The notes under the pieces: model-generated
What the model saw: the letters and a program-made list of their open reading frames with translations, nothing else
Told to the model about the DNA's origin: nothing
Database searches by the model: none
Program-made: the position numbers and the translations under genes
Part shown: positions 1 to 8,309 of the stretch, one piece after another
Position numbering within the stretch: position 1 is the stretch's first letter
Layout: every line of letters begins with the position of its first letter
DNA from: Chara braunii
Taxonomy: Eukaryota > Streptophyta > Charophyceae > Charales > Characeae
Assembly: GCA_003427395.1 (NCBI GenBank)
Contig: BFEA01000168.1
Span: forward strand, 549,533-587,886
Length of the DNA stretch: 38,354 bases
Direction of reading: 5' to 3'

Positions 1-72
1 ATACCCTCCCCGGGTGGTTTAGTAGCAACTAGTGGTCCAGTTCATTCAGTCTCAGCCGTACCATCTACAACA

Positions 73-1193
73 GTGGTCACTACAGTCCCACTGTCCAGCC
101 AGGCCCAGGCTAGTGTGCAACAGCCTGTTTCAGTGGCTATGCAGCCGCTGCAGCAAGCACCTGGGCCCATGCAGCCGATGCAGTGGATGCCCAAGATACC
201 TCTAATAATGAGTCCCAAGCCTTTCTCTGGAGACAAGAAGGAGGAGGAAGACTTGGACACCTGGGTGAGGACTGTGCCTACTTATGTGAGGCACAAGCTC
301 ACAAGGCCAGACCAGGAAGTTGTGGTGGCGGCCTCCTTTTTAGAAGGATCAGCAGCCCGCTGGTTGAATGGCTTGGTGCAGCAACAGGGCTACGGTCAGG
401 ATTTCGATGCCTGGGCTCAATCTTAGACATTGGAACAGTTCGTACGGTCCGTCTGCTCAAAAGGCCACCGATGCTATCAACAACCTTTGTTCCCGTAGGT
501 TCAAGGATGTTAGAGAGCTTACAGACACCGTAGAACGCCTCCTCGTGGTACCTGGTGTGCGTGGTACCTGGTGTGCGTTTTGACCCGCAGGTTCTCCTAA
601 CGGACTACCTAAGGTGCCTACCTACAGAGGTAAGGACCAAGCTGGTTGACGAGGCCTATATCGAACAGCACACTTTTGCTTCTTTTAGTAAGAAAGCACT
701 GGACATAGAGGCAAAGCTAGGATCTGCGCATAAGGCATCCAATGATGGTAGGAAGAGACTGCCCCAAGACTGGAAGAAAAAGGGTCAGTTAATGTTCGTT
801 GACCACGATGGCCAAACAACGAAAATTGACGACTACTCAGATCTTGGGGACTTCACAGAGCACGATGGGGGTGGTGAGACTTCAGATTGTGGAGTCGTGG
901 CACCCATCAAGGAAAAGGCTAGGGGGACCGGGAAGAAGAAGGTAGTACGGTCCACGGGTCAGGGTGACCAAGGAACACCCGCATGGGTGAAAATTGGTTT
1001 AGAATACGAGGTGTGGCGTGACCGCGTTGCTAGGGGTACATGCATGAACTGTGGCAACTTTGGCCACACGTCCAGGACTTGCCGCGGCAAGAAAGTCACA
1101 ACGAAGGTAGCTTCACCAGCAGTGGTGGGCTTATCTTCGAACCCTGGGAGTGCTTCTGCGAGCAACTCACAGGGAAACACCTCGGGCCAGTAG
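73..1193 (+). pseudogene. gag: gag of element A (capsid and CCHC nucleocapsid), broken
   Basis: Gag forms the virus-like particle and packages element RNA. The first block (73-426) has a Gln/Pro-rich N-terminus, then a capsid-like stretch (SPKPFSGDKKEEEDLDTWV, later AARWLNGLVQQQGYGQDFDAW) that also occurs in gag of element B. A TAG at 424-426 sits where B has CAG, consistent with a C-to-T change. A perfect 16-bp tandem duplication at 546-577 then shifts the frame. The second block (555-1193) has the CCHC zinc knuckle CMNCGNFGHTSRTC at about residues 163-176, which binds RNA in this family. It ends in NTSGQ and TAG, matching the gag end of B. The true N-terminus lies before the window or in a lost frame. 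Confidence 0.85.
546..577 (+). repeat. 16-bp perfect tandem duplication inside gag A
   Basis: The unit TGGTACCTGGTGTGCG occurs twice back to back. Sixteen is not a multiple of three, so it shifts the gag frame. B has a single copy of the corresponding coding stretch (VPGVRYDSQVLL), so the duplication is specific to A. Confidence 0.92.
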
Positions 1194-1195
1194 GC

Positions 1196-2020
1196 GTGTT
1201 AGCCGCTCTTACTCGCGCTGAAGTGGTAACGTTGCCTTCCCCACTTCAGGCGTTGGCCAAGGCTAGTGACCCGCGTTTCACCCCGCAGACACATTCGGAC
1301 CCACCGACGCTCTGTTCGAGAGATGTGTCTGAGGCCCTAGAAGAGTTAGAGACTGAGTGGTCAGGAAAGGACCCCAGGGACTCTTGGGCGACGATGAGTG
1401 GAGGTCCAAAGGGTGAACATTTCGTGGTAGAAGTAGATGTAGGTGGCCGCAAGATTGGCGCCTTCGCAGACACAGGCTCTACACGAAATTTCATCAGTCG
1501 TGCTTGTGTGGATAGACTGCGCTTAGGGGACCAAGTGCAGCGGCTTAGCAGAACTGTAGCTTTTACGCTAGCCAACAAGCACAAGATGGTAGTACAGGAC
1601 TATGTCAAGGACGTAGCCTGTACCTTCTCCTATGGAGGAGGGGAAGTGATCCACAAGATCTCCTTTCTGGTTAGCGACGAACTGCCATTCGACATGTTAC
1701 TGGGCATGTACTACCTCGAAGTCTTGCAACCGCAGTTTGATTGGGATAGAAAGGTGTTGATACATACGCTGCCGAATGCTAGGACCGTTAGGCTGCAGAA
1801 GTACAAGGCTAGCAGTCTAGTGGAGAACTACGGCTGCATATGCGCTTCGTCTTTCTATTACTACAAGCAGAATCGCGAGGAGGGCATGTACCTAGTGTTT
1901 GTCTCTGAAAAAGGGGAGGCCATTAAATCACCCCCGGAGATAGAACAAGTCGTCGCTCAATATTCAGACCTTTTTGAGAGCCCACAGGCGTGGTGGAAAG
2001 GGAGGTGGTCCATGCAATAG
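1196..2020 (+). pseudogene. pol: Aspartic protease region of element A pol
   Basis: The protease cleaves the Gag-Pol polyprotein. The frame is open from 1040, but similarity to B (PQTHSDPPTLCS, then EALEELETEW) starts near 1285, after the gag stop. The active-site motif is AFADTGSTRNFISRA with DTG at 1469-1477, as in retropepsins. A long conserved stretch to the flap and dimer region follows (DMLLGMYYLEV, QPQFDWDRKV). The frame is -1 relative to gag block 2 and ends at 2018-2020. Homology passes to the RT frame at about 1988, consistent with a 1-nt deletion just before GVVEREVVHAIE. The active-site residues look intact, but the polyprotein frame is broken on both sides. Confidence 0.82.
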
Positions 2021-2841
2021 AGGTTGTCCCAGGTAGTAAGGTGCCTAGAGGACGAATCCATAGGATGTCTCCTGCGGAGTTAGATGAGCTTCGCCGCCAG
2101 CTTAAAGAGCTCACAGAGAAGGGATGGATACGGCCTAGTACCTCCCCTTACGGTGCGCCAGTCTTATTTGTTCCTAAGAAGGGAGGTCCATTAAGGATGT
2201 GCATTGACTATAGGGGCCTCAATGCCATCACCGTTAAGAACGCGGAGCCCCTACCCCGCATTGACGACCTCTTGGATAGAGTGCAGGGATGTCGGTACTT
2301 CACAAAGATAGATTTGAAGTCCGGAAACCATCAAATCGCCGTTAGGCCGGAGGACCAACACAAAACCGCATTTCAGACCAGGCACGGTCTGTACGAGTTT
2401 GTGGTGATGCCTTTTGGCCTATGCAATGCGCCTGGTACGTTCCAGCACGCGATGAATAGGATCTTTCATGACTACTTGGACAAGTTTATCGTCGTGTACC
2501 TCGACGATATTCTCATCTTTAGTAGGACTGTAGAGGAGCACGCTGAGCACTTGAAAATAGTGCTAGGTCTCCTTAGACAGCACCAGTACAAAGTGAACTT
2601 GGATAAATGCGAGTTTGGTCGCACCAAGATCCTGTATCTGGGTCATGAAATTTCAGCAGATGGATTGAGGCCGGAAGATGCGAAGGTGGCCAGCATACGT
2701 GACTGGCCCAGACCTCAGACGGTTACTGAGGTCAGATCGTTTTTGGGGATGACAGGCTATTATCGTCTGTTTGTGAAGAACTATAGTACTATAGCCTCCC
2801 CATTAACAGATCTAACTCGACTTGACACCCGTTGGGAATGA
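1990..2841 (+). pseudogene. pol: Reverse transcriptase of element A, ended by TGA
   Basis: This is the RNA-directed DNA polymerase of a Ty3/gypsy element. Visible in order are the template-grip segment KGWIRPSTSPYGAPVLFVPK, CIDYRGLNAITVKN, FTKIDLKSGNHQIAV (first catalytic Asp), FQTRHGLYEFVVMPFGLCNAP, and the YLDD box at 2497-2508 with both catalytic Asp codons. The thumb and connection LGHEISADGLRPEDAKV and RSFLGMTGYYRLF follow. The TGA at 2839-2841 replaces the Trp that element B has in WEWTNRCEAA. The downstream ORF is in the same frame, so one TGG-to-TGA change separates RT from RNase H. Translation would really begin upstream in the protease; the Met at 1990 is only the first Met after the frame break. 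Confidence 0.93.
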
Positions 2842-4848
2842 ACTGAAGAGTGTGAAGCAAGCTTCAAGAAATTGAAGTATGATCTGACGCACTATGAAGT
2901 CCTCAAACTTCCTGATCCTGACAAGCCGTTTGTTGTGACCACAGACGCCAGCCAATATGGCATAGGCGCGGTCCTTGCGCAACAGGAAGGGCCCAAGTTG
3001 AGACCGATCGAGTACATGAGCAAGAAGATGCCATCTCAAAAGTTGGCCAAGTCCACTTATGAGAGAGAGCTCTACGCCCTGTATAGAGCGCTAGTTCATT
3101 GGAGACACTACCTCCTAGGAAGATTCTTCTATGTGAGGTCGGACCATGAGACTTTGCGCTGGATCAAGACACAGCCAGTCTTGTCGGACGCACTCAAGAG
3201 ATGGATTCAAGTGATAGACATGTATGACTATCAACTCGATCCTATCAAGGGTACGTACAACAAAGTGGCTGATGCGTTATCAAGAAGGGCAGATTATCTG
3301 NGCGCGCTGGTCACTGAGTTTGGCATATCTGACGAACTCACTCGATCATTGGTGGAAGCCTATCAGGGAGATCCACATATGTCAGAGATCATCCGTAGAT
3401 TCCAAGCAAAGGACAAAAAGCCTTCGGACGAGTTTACGATGGTAAATGGCTTGCTGTTCCTTGAGAAGGCAGGGAATAAAAGACTTTGTGTTGCTAATAG
3501 CGAGTCCTTGCGTAGTTTATTCTTAGGAGAATGTCATGATGCAACTGGCCATTTTGGCTATAAGAAGACAGCAGCAAACTTAGTTCAGAGATTCTGGTGG
3601 CCCTCTATGATGGAAGATGCAAAACGATATGTTGAAACCTGCCAGGTTTGCCAAAGGGACAAACCAAGGACTCAGGCACCACTTGGGCTCGTCAAGCCCT
3701 TGCAGATTCTTGAAGGTCCTGGTCAAAGTGTGTCCATGGACTTCATGGATACTCTTGTGACCAGTAAGTCTGGAAAGAGACACATCTTCGTAATAGTGGA
3801 CCACTTTACTAAGTATGCAAGACTAATCGCTATGCCAGAAACAACTAAAATTGATCATGTCATCAAACTATTTATGGACAATTGGGTTCGTGACTTCGGT
3901 TTGCCTACGTCTATCGTTAGTGCTAGGGATGTCCGGTTTACGAGTGAACTGTGGCAGTCAACTGCTGAACAAATGGGCACAAAGCTCCAAATGACGTCAT
4001 GGAATCACCCTGAGTCAAATGGCCAGGCAGAACAGATGAACCGGGTAGTGCAGCACCTGCTTAGGCATTATATAAAGCCAAGTCAGGATGACTGGGACGA
4101 GAAGCTACTTCTCGTCGCTAGCTTGTACAACAATGCTGTGCACAACACCACCGGTATGACTCCCAACCAGTTACATCTTGGTTGGAAGCCCAGATCTGCG
4201 CTTGACTTTCTGTTACCAGAAAGACAACCTACTGCAGCACCTGGCAGCATAGAGTTTGGTGTCAAATATGAGCAGATGCTGCAGCAAGCCATTGAACATA
4301 TTCAAAAGTCTCAAGATGCGATGATTGCATCTGAGAACAAACATAGACGGCCTTCTAACTTTCAGGTAGGTGAGAGAGTCTGGGTGAAATCATCTGAACT
4401 GGGACAAGAAATAGGGATCTCAAGAAAACTGATGCCTCAGTACTATGGGCCCTGGGAGATCTTAGATATTGTAGGGGATCAACCGGATGGGCCTTCATAT
4501 GTGATTCGCATCCCTGCTCACTTACGGACTTATCCTGTTATCCATGCGTCAAAGCTGGCACCTTTTTCTACCGCAGACCAATTCCCCTCTCGGAGATCAA
4601 TGCTGCCCCCAACCATGGATGGCGAAGTGGACATTGACCAGATCGTCGAGCACCGAATGATGCCTGTTCCTCGACCATCAGGCAGAGGGCGACCTCCTAA
4701 AACGAGAATGCAGTATCGGGTGAGGTTCAGACATCACCTCGATCCCAAGGAAGATCGCTGGTTTACACTGGAAGAACTCATGAGAACCGCGCCTCAAGTG
4801 ATTGCAGGCTATGAAAGAGAACGAAAAGGGAAGATGCCTGCAGAATAA
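2842..4848 (+). pseudogene. pol: RNase H - integrase - chromodomain of element A
   Basis: It continues the RT frame after the TGA. RNase H (residues 20-140 of the 658-aa ORF at 2872) shows TTDASQYGIGAVLAQQ, TYERELYALYRAL, RSDHETLRWI and NKVADALSRR, supplying the D-E-D-D set. Integrase follows: zinc-binding H2C2 (HDATGH, then CQVCQRDKP), first catalytic Asp in MDFMDTL, third in GQAEQMN. The second catalytic Asp, normally in a SDRD motif, reads SARD here (GCT at 3922-3924), so strand transfer should be lost. A GPW-type module (YYGPWEIL) leads into a chromodomain: IDQIVEHRM, a basic insert (RPSGRGRPPKTR), YRVRFRHHLDPKEDRWFTLEEL, then VIAGYERE. The chromodomain binds marked chromatin to steer insertion. 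An N at 3301 falls in the RNase H-integrase linker. Confidence 0.93.
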
Positions 4849-4875
4849 GAGACTTCTCAGAGGACTCACGAAGTT

Positions 4876-4885
4876 GAGGAGGGAA
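4876..4885 (+). promoter_or_regulatory. Polypurine tract of element A
   Basis: GAGGAGGGAA lies directly before the 3' LTR start TGCGAGG. It would prime plus-strand DNA synthesis during reverse transcription. Its placement 27 bp after the pol stop and against the LTR supports the call. Confidence 0.7.
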
Positions 4886-5917
4886 TGCGAGGATCAGTGT
4901 CCTCGGTAGGCCTACGGGGCCCTGTCTGCAGCATTACCCGCCCTAAGTGAAGGCGGAGGTGCCCGCCCTAAGTGAAGGCGGGCCTGGCTTTTTGCAAAAG
5001 GCCTTCGACTGTCAATTTCATATTTGGGGTTCAGGCAGTTGCGACGCGCCAGTTGGTTGAAAGAAACACAGGCCGAGCCACAAAGACATTTCCACGGCCT
5101 ACCGGGCCTTTCCAAGGAATGCAGGCCCTGGCCGTGATTCGCAGCCTCATACAGAGGCAGTTGGGCGCCCAACCAAACGAGGCCCAGCAGCCCAGTAGCT
5201 GCTGCATCCAGGCAGCTTCCTGGGGCCTTCCGGAAGCTTCTGGGCCCAGGCCAAGGCAGCCAGGCTGCGTGAGCAGGCCAACTCTTTCCATAAAGGAAAG
5301 ATCCCGGCCCTGGCTGCCTCATTCAAGCACTCGCATGCTGGGCGGCAGCGCTGCTGGAGCTTATGCTCGTAGGCTGCTGCTAGCGCTGGGAGGCGAGGTG
5401 CAGCACGTGCGATCGTGCAGAGGAGGAGGGCGCTGCTGAGGGCAGCGCCATAGCCCAGCCACCATAGCTGGTGGGCTTGGACTACAGTGAAGCGCAAAGG
5501 TGGTCTTCGGGTGACAGAGAGGACAGGTGTGGGTGAAGTCAGGGGGTAGGTGAAGGATGATGATGATCATGATGATGTGAGGGCACTTACCTTGTATTGG
5601 CGATGGTCTGCATGGGCGGCATCTTCAAGTACTTCGGGCTGCTGCTGATGTCAACAGTTGCATTGTCTTTTTGTAGTCTGTAGTAGCTGTGTAGGAGTAG
5701 GTTGGGCGCTGAGCGCCAAGTGTGAGTGTAAGGGAACTGGACTCTTTTGTTGAGAGGAGAGAGTGTGCTCTCCACGGACATTGGTTTTCAGTGCTACGAT
5801 ACTCCATTGGTGTATTATTGGTGCAATGCTGCTATCTGGACACGGTGTGACTATTTGGCTTGCAATGTGATGATGTGATTTGGGATTGTCATCTCGCTGT
5901 TGCTTATTTTCCTTGCA
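4886..5917 (+). repeat. 3' LTR of element A (about 1032 bp)
   Basis: It begins TGCGAGGATC and ends CCTTGCA, giving the usual TG...CA ends. Both ends were set by comparison with the LTR of B (12849-13787, minus) and with copies at 23413 and 22157. Shared landmarks are the CGCCCTAAGTGAAGG block, GCAGTTGCRACRCGCCAGTTG, a short stem-loop with loop ATAAA (5283-5301), and GGGCGC..AGCGCCA near 5705. A 20-bp block is duplicated with a 25-bp period at 4937-4982, not seen in the other copies. Long ORFs across it are not genes. The base run after it, CAAGT, is the probable target-site duplication shared with the missing left side. Confidence 0.87.
5283..5301 (+). promoter_or_regulatory. Conserved LTR stem-loop, copy in element A
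   Basis: TCTTTCC - ATAAA - GGAAAGA, seven paired bases and a five-base loop. Equivalent hairpins sit in LTR G (23923-23947, ten perfect pairs) and in the B LTR (13390-13409, one bulge). It may act in polyadenylation or as an RNA fold; the function is inferred, the pairing is visible. Confidence 0.5.
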
Positions 5918-6159
5918 CAAGTCTCAACATACACTTTGGCATCTCTCATCGTTGTGGGCCACCAGAATCGCTGCAACAGGTTGGCTGCAGTCTTCTTAAA
6001 GCCAAAATGTCCGGCGGGATCATGACACTCGCCTAAAAATAAACTACGCAAAGACTCGCGGTTTGGAACACACAATCGTTTATTCCCGGCCTTCTCAAAG
6101 AACAACAGGCCATTGACCAACACATAACTCGTCAGAAGTAACCATGTCCTTCGCCTCAA
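5918..6159 (-). pseudogene. pol: Integrase N-terminus of element B, cut by element A
   Basis: The minus-strand frame gives NGLLFFEKAGNKRLCV, then SLRSLFLGECHDPAGHFG and FKKTAANLLQRFWWPTTM, ending DAKVYVETC. This is the histidine half of the H2C2 zinc-binding domain, matching element A at 3440-3640. Similarity ends at ETC: the following minus-strand bases are the reverse complement of A's LTR end. The catalytic core is absent here and should lie beyond A's 5' LTR, outside the window. Confidence 0.87.
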
Positions 6160-6768
6160 GTCTGCATATAATCTCTAACATGAAAGGATCCTCGTCATAG
6201 GTCTCCACCAAGGATTGAGTTACATCGTCCGCAAGCCCAAACTCCGTGATTAGAGCACCCAGGAAGTCTGGCCTACGCGACAGCGCATATGCAACCTTGT
6301 TGTATTCACCTTTGATGTATTAAGGTTCGAAGTCATATTGCTCTATGACCTCAAACCATCGCTTCAGAGCATCGGAGAGTACGGGTTGCGTCTTCATCCA
6401 TCTCAGGGCCCGATGATCAGTCCTGACATAGAAGAAGCGACCAAGGAGGTAGTGCCTCCAGCGAGTCAGCGCTTTGTAAATCGCATAGAGCTCCTTCTCA
6501 TAGGTGGACTTAGCCAACTTTTGAAAGGCATCTTTTTGGACATGTACTCTACCGGCCTCAACTTTTTCCCCTCTTGCTGCGCAAGTACGGCACCAATGCC
6601 ATATTGGCTGGCATCCGTAGTCACAACGAAAGGTTTGTCAGGATCAGGAAGTTTCAAGACCTCATGGCGTGTCAACGCATGCTTCAGATGTCTTAAAGCA
6701 GCCTCACACCTGTTTGTCCACTCCCATGGGGTGTCAAGGCGTGTAAGGTTCGTCAAGGGGGCGGCCAC
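6160..6768 (-). pseudogene. pol: RNase H and linker of element B, frameshifted
   Basis: Two minus-strand pieces in different frames. The first (6768-6466) reads LTNLTRLDTPWEW, then HEVLKLPDPDKPFVVTTDAS and GIGAVLAQQEGKKLRP. The second (6517-6320) reads MAKSTYEKELYAIYKAL, HYLLGRFFYVRTDHRALRW and DALKRWFEVIEQYDFEP. Together they cover the RNase H domain with the catalytic Asp, Glu and Asp visible; the frame changes near 6520. It retains the Trp codon that is a TGA in element A. The stretch 6160-6319 keeps weak linker similarity with several stops. Confidence 0.85.
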
Positions 6769-6772
6769 TATA

Positions 6773-6860
6773 CTATAATTCTGAACAAAGTTGCGGCAGT
6801 AGCCTGTTGTCCCTAACTATAATTCTGAACAAAGTTGCGGCAGTAGCCTATCGTCCCTAA
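6773..6860 (-). repeat. 44-bp tandem duplication in RT of element B
   Basis: Two adjacent 44-bp copies (6773-6816 and 6817-6860) each begin CTATAATTCTGAACAAAGTT on the plus strand and differ at a few bases near their ends. The unit encodes part of the RT connection (GYCRNFVQN). Element A has it once, so this is a local duplication that breaks the frame in B. Confidence 0.9.
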
Positions 6861-7650
6861 GAAGGACCTCATCTCAGTCGCAGATTGAGGACGCGACCAG
6901 TCACGAATGCTGGCCACCTTCGCATCATCGGGCTTCTAACCCTCCGAGGAAATCTCATGACCCAGATACAAGATCCTGGTGCGACCAAACTCACACTTCT
7001 CCCGGTTGATCTTGAACTGGTGCTGTCTGAGGATGCTAAGGACTTTATCTAAGTGCGCTACATGCTCCTCGACGGTCCTACTAAAGATGAGTATGTCATC
7101 GAGGTACACGATGACAAACTTGTCCAAGTAGTCATGAAATATCCGGTTCATCGCATTTTGAAAGGTGCCAGGAGCATTGCAAAGGCCGAAAGGCACCACC
7201 ACAAACTCGTACAGACCATACCTGGTCTGAAAAACCATTTTGTGTTGATCCTCGGGCCGAATTGCAATCTGATGGTACCCGGACTTCAGATCTATCTTAC
7301 TGAAGTACCGGCACCCTTGCACTCGGTCCAGCAAGTCATCGATGCGCGGTAGGGGCTCGACGTTCTTCACTTTGATGGCATTGAGGCCCCTATAGTCAAT
7401 GCACATCATCAAGGTCTCCCCCTTCTTTAGTACAAATAGTACAGGAGATCCGTAAGGGGAAACACAATGCCGGATCCAACCCTTCTCTATGAGATCATTG
7501 AGTTGTCCACGAAGCTCATCGAGCTCACCTGGAGACATCCGATACACCCTACCCTTCGGATTGCTAGACCCTGGAATAATCTCTATCACGTGGACGACCT
7601 CCTCTCAACAACCCCTTTCAGCTCTTCGAATAGATACCCTCTTTCGGATT
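6861..7650 (-). pseudogene. pol: Reverse transcriptase of element B
   Basis: The main open piece is 7589-6936 on the minus strand. It shows SPYGSPVLFVLKKGE, CIDYRGLNAIKVKN, YFSKIDLKSGYHQIAI, FVVVPFGLCNAPGTF and the intact catalytic box VYLDDILIFSRT, closely matching element A. A TAG at 6936-6938 replaces the Leu of the GLRPEDAKV region in A; reading resumes in frame as KPDDAKVASIRDW. The 44-bp duplication follows. Upstream, the frame around 7590-7720 is disturbed by an A/T-rich patch not found in element A. Confidence 0.9.
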
Positions 7651-7715
7651 TTGCTTATAATAATTATAGAACGCGACCGAACAAATACCCATAGGACTCG
7701 ATCAGACTACTAGCC

Positions 7716-8300
7716 TTACTTACGTAATCTGGCGGTCCCTCCTCCGGGCAAAGTGTGTTTGACCACTTTTCTGTCCCAATCAAACTGGGGTTGTGCAACC
7801 GAGAGGTTATACATACCCAACAAGATATCCGTAGGGAGATCATCGCTGACTAGGAACGAGACTCGATCTCTCAGTTCCCCTCCCGTGTACGACAAAAGAC
7901 ACTCAATGTCTTTAAGGTAGTCATTGCCTACCATGCGTTGTTTGTTGGCGCAGGTCGACTCCACAGGTCGACTCAGACGCTACACTCGCCCCTCTAAGCG
8001 CAGCCTCTCAACGCACGCGCGACTAATGAATTTGCGCGTCGAGCAAGTGTCATAATAGGCCCCGGCCTTACGGCTGCTGACGGACAACTCACCCTGAGGG
8101 GCTTTGGCCATGGTCGTTCAAGAAGCTAGCGGGTCCGATCTAGACCACTCCTCCTCTAGCTCCTCTAAGGACTCAAACACATTCAGCGAACAGAGGATCG
8201 CTGGCTCCGAATGTGTTTGTGGGATAACGATGGATTCAGTAGCTTGGACCATCTCGCAAGATGGTGAGTGTGTCCACCACCTCCACCATAGCAGGAACAA
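7716..8300 (-). pseudogene. pol: Aspartic protease region of element B, active site DTC
   Basis: Minus strand. The leading piece (8300-8118) has QTHSEPAILCSLNV and ESLEELEEEWS, matching the pre-protease segment of A. The active-site region around 8100-7985 reads GAYYDTCSTRKFISRACVER, so the retropepsin DTG is DTC (codon at 8043-8045), a Gly-to-Cys change expected to damage catalysis. The C-terminal half (7964-7716) reads VGNDYLKDIECLLSYTGGEL, VSFLVSDDLPTDILLGMY and QPQFDWDRKVVKHTLP. A 13-bp repeat (AGGTCGACTCMAC, 7952-7977) lies at a frame break between the halves. Confidence 0.82.
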
Positions 8301-8309
8301 CTACTATTC

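Larger units (their letters stand above)
1..5917 (+). mobile_element. Element A: Ty3/gypsy chromovirus, 5' end outside the window
   Basis: This LTR retrotransposon reads gag, aspartic protease, reverse transcriptase, RNase H, integrase, chromodomain, polypurine tract and 3' LTR. The protease-RT-RNase H-integrase order is the Ty3/gypsy order, and the C-terminal chromodomain places it among chromoviruses. The window opens inside gag, so the 5' LTR, primer site and gag start are not visible. The 3' LTR ends at CCTTGCA (5917), and the next bases belong to the integrase gene of element B on the other strand, so A is nested in B. Gag has a stop and a 16-bp duplication frameshift, protease and RT are in different frames, RT has a TGA, and integrase lacks a catalytic Asp. 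It should be inactive. Confidence 0.93.

Noticed and set aside
1040-1193. Programmed -1 frameshift between gag and protease in element A
   Set aside because: Element B has gag and protease in the same frame, and A has other frame-breaking indels, so decay explains the shift.
4972-5439. Long ORFs on both strands over 4912-5497
   Set aside because: They lie within the LTR of element A; the other LTR copies do not keep the frames, and the sequences are Pro/Ala/Gly-rich chance products.
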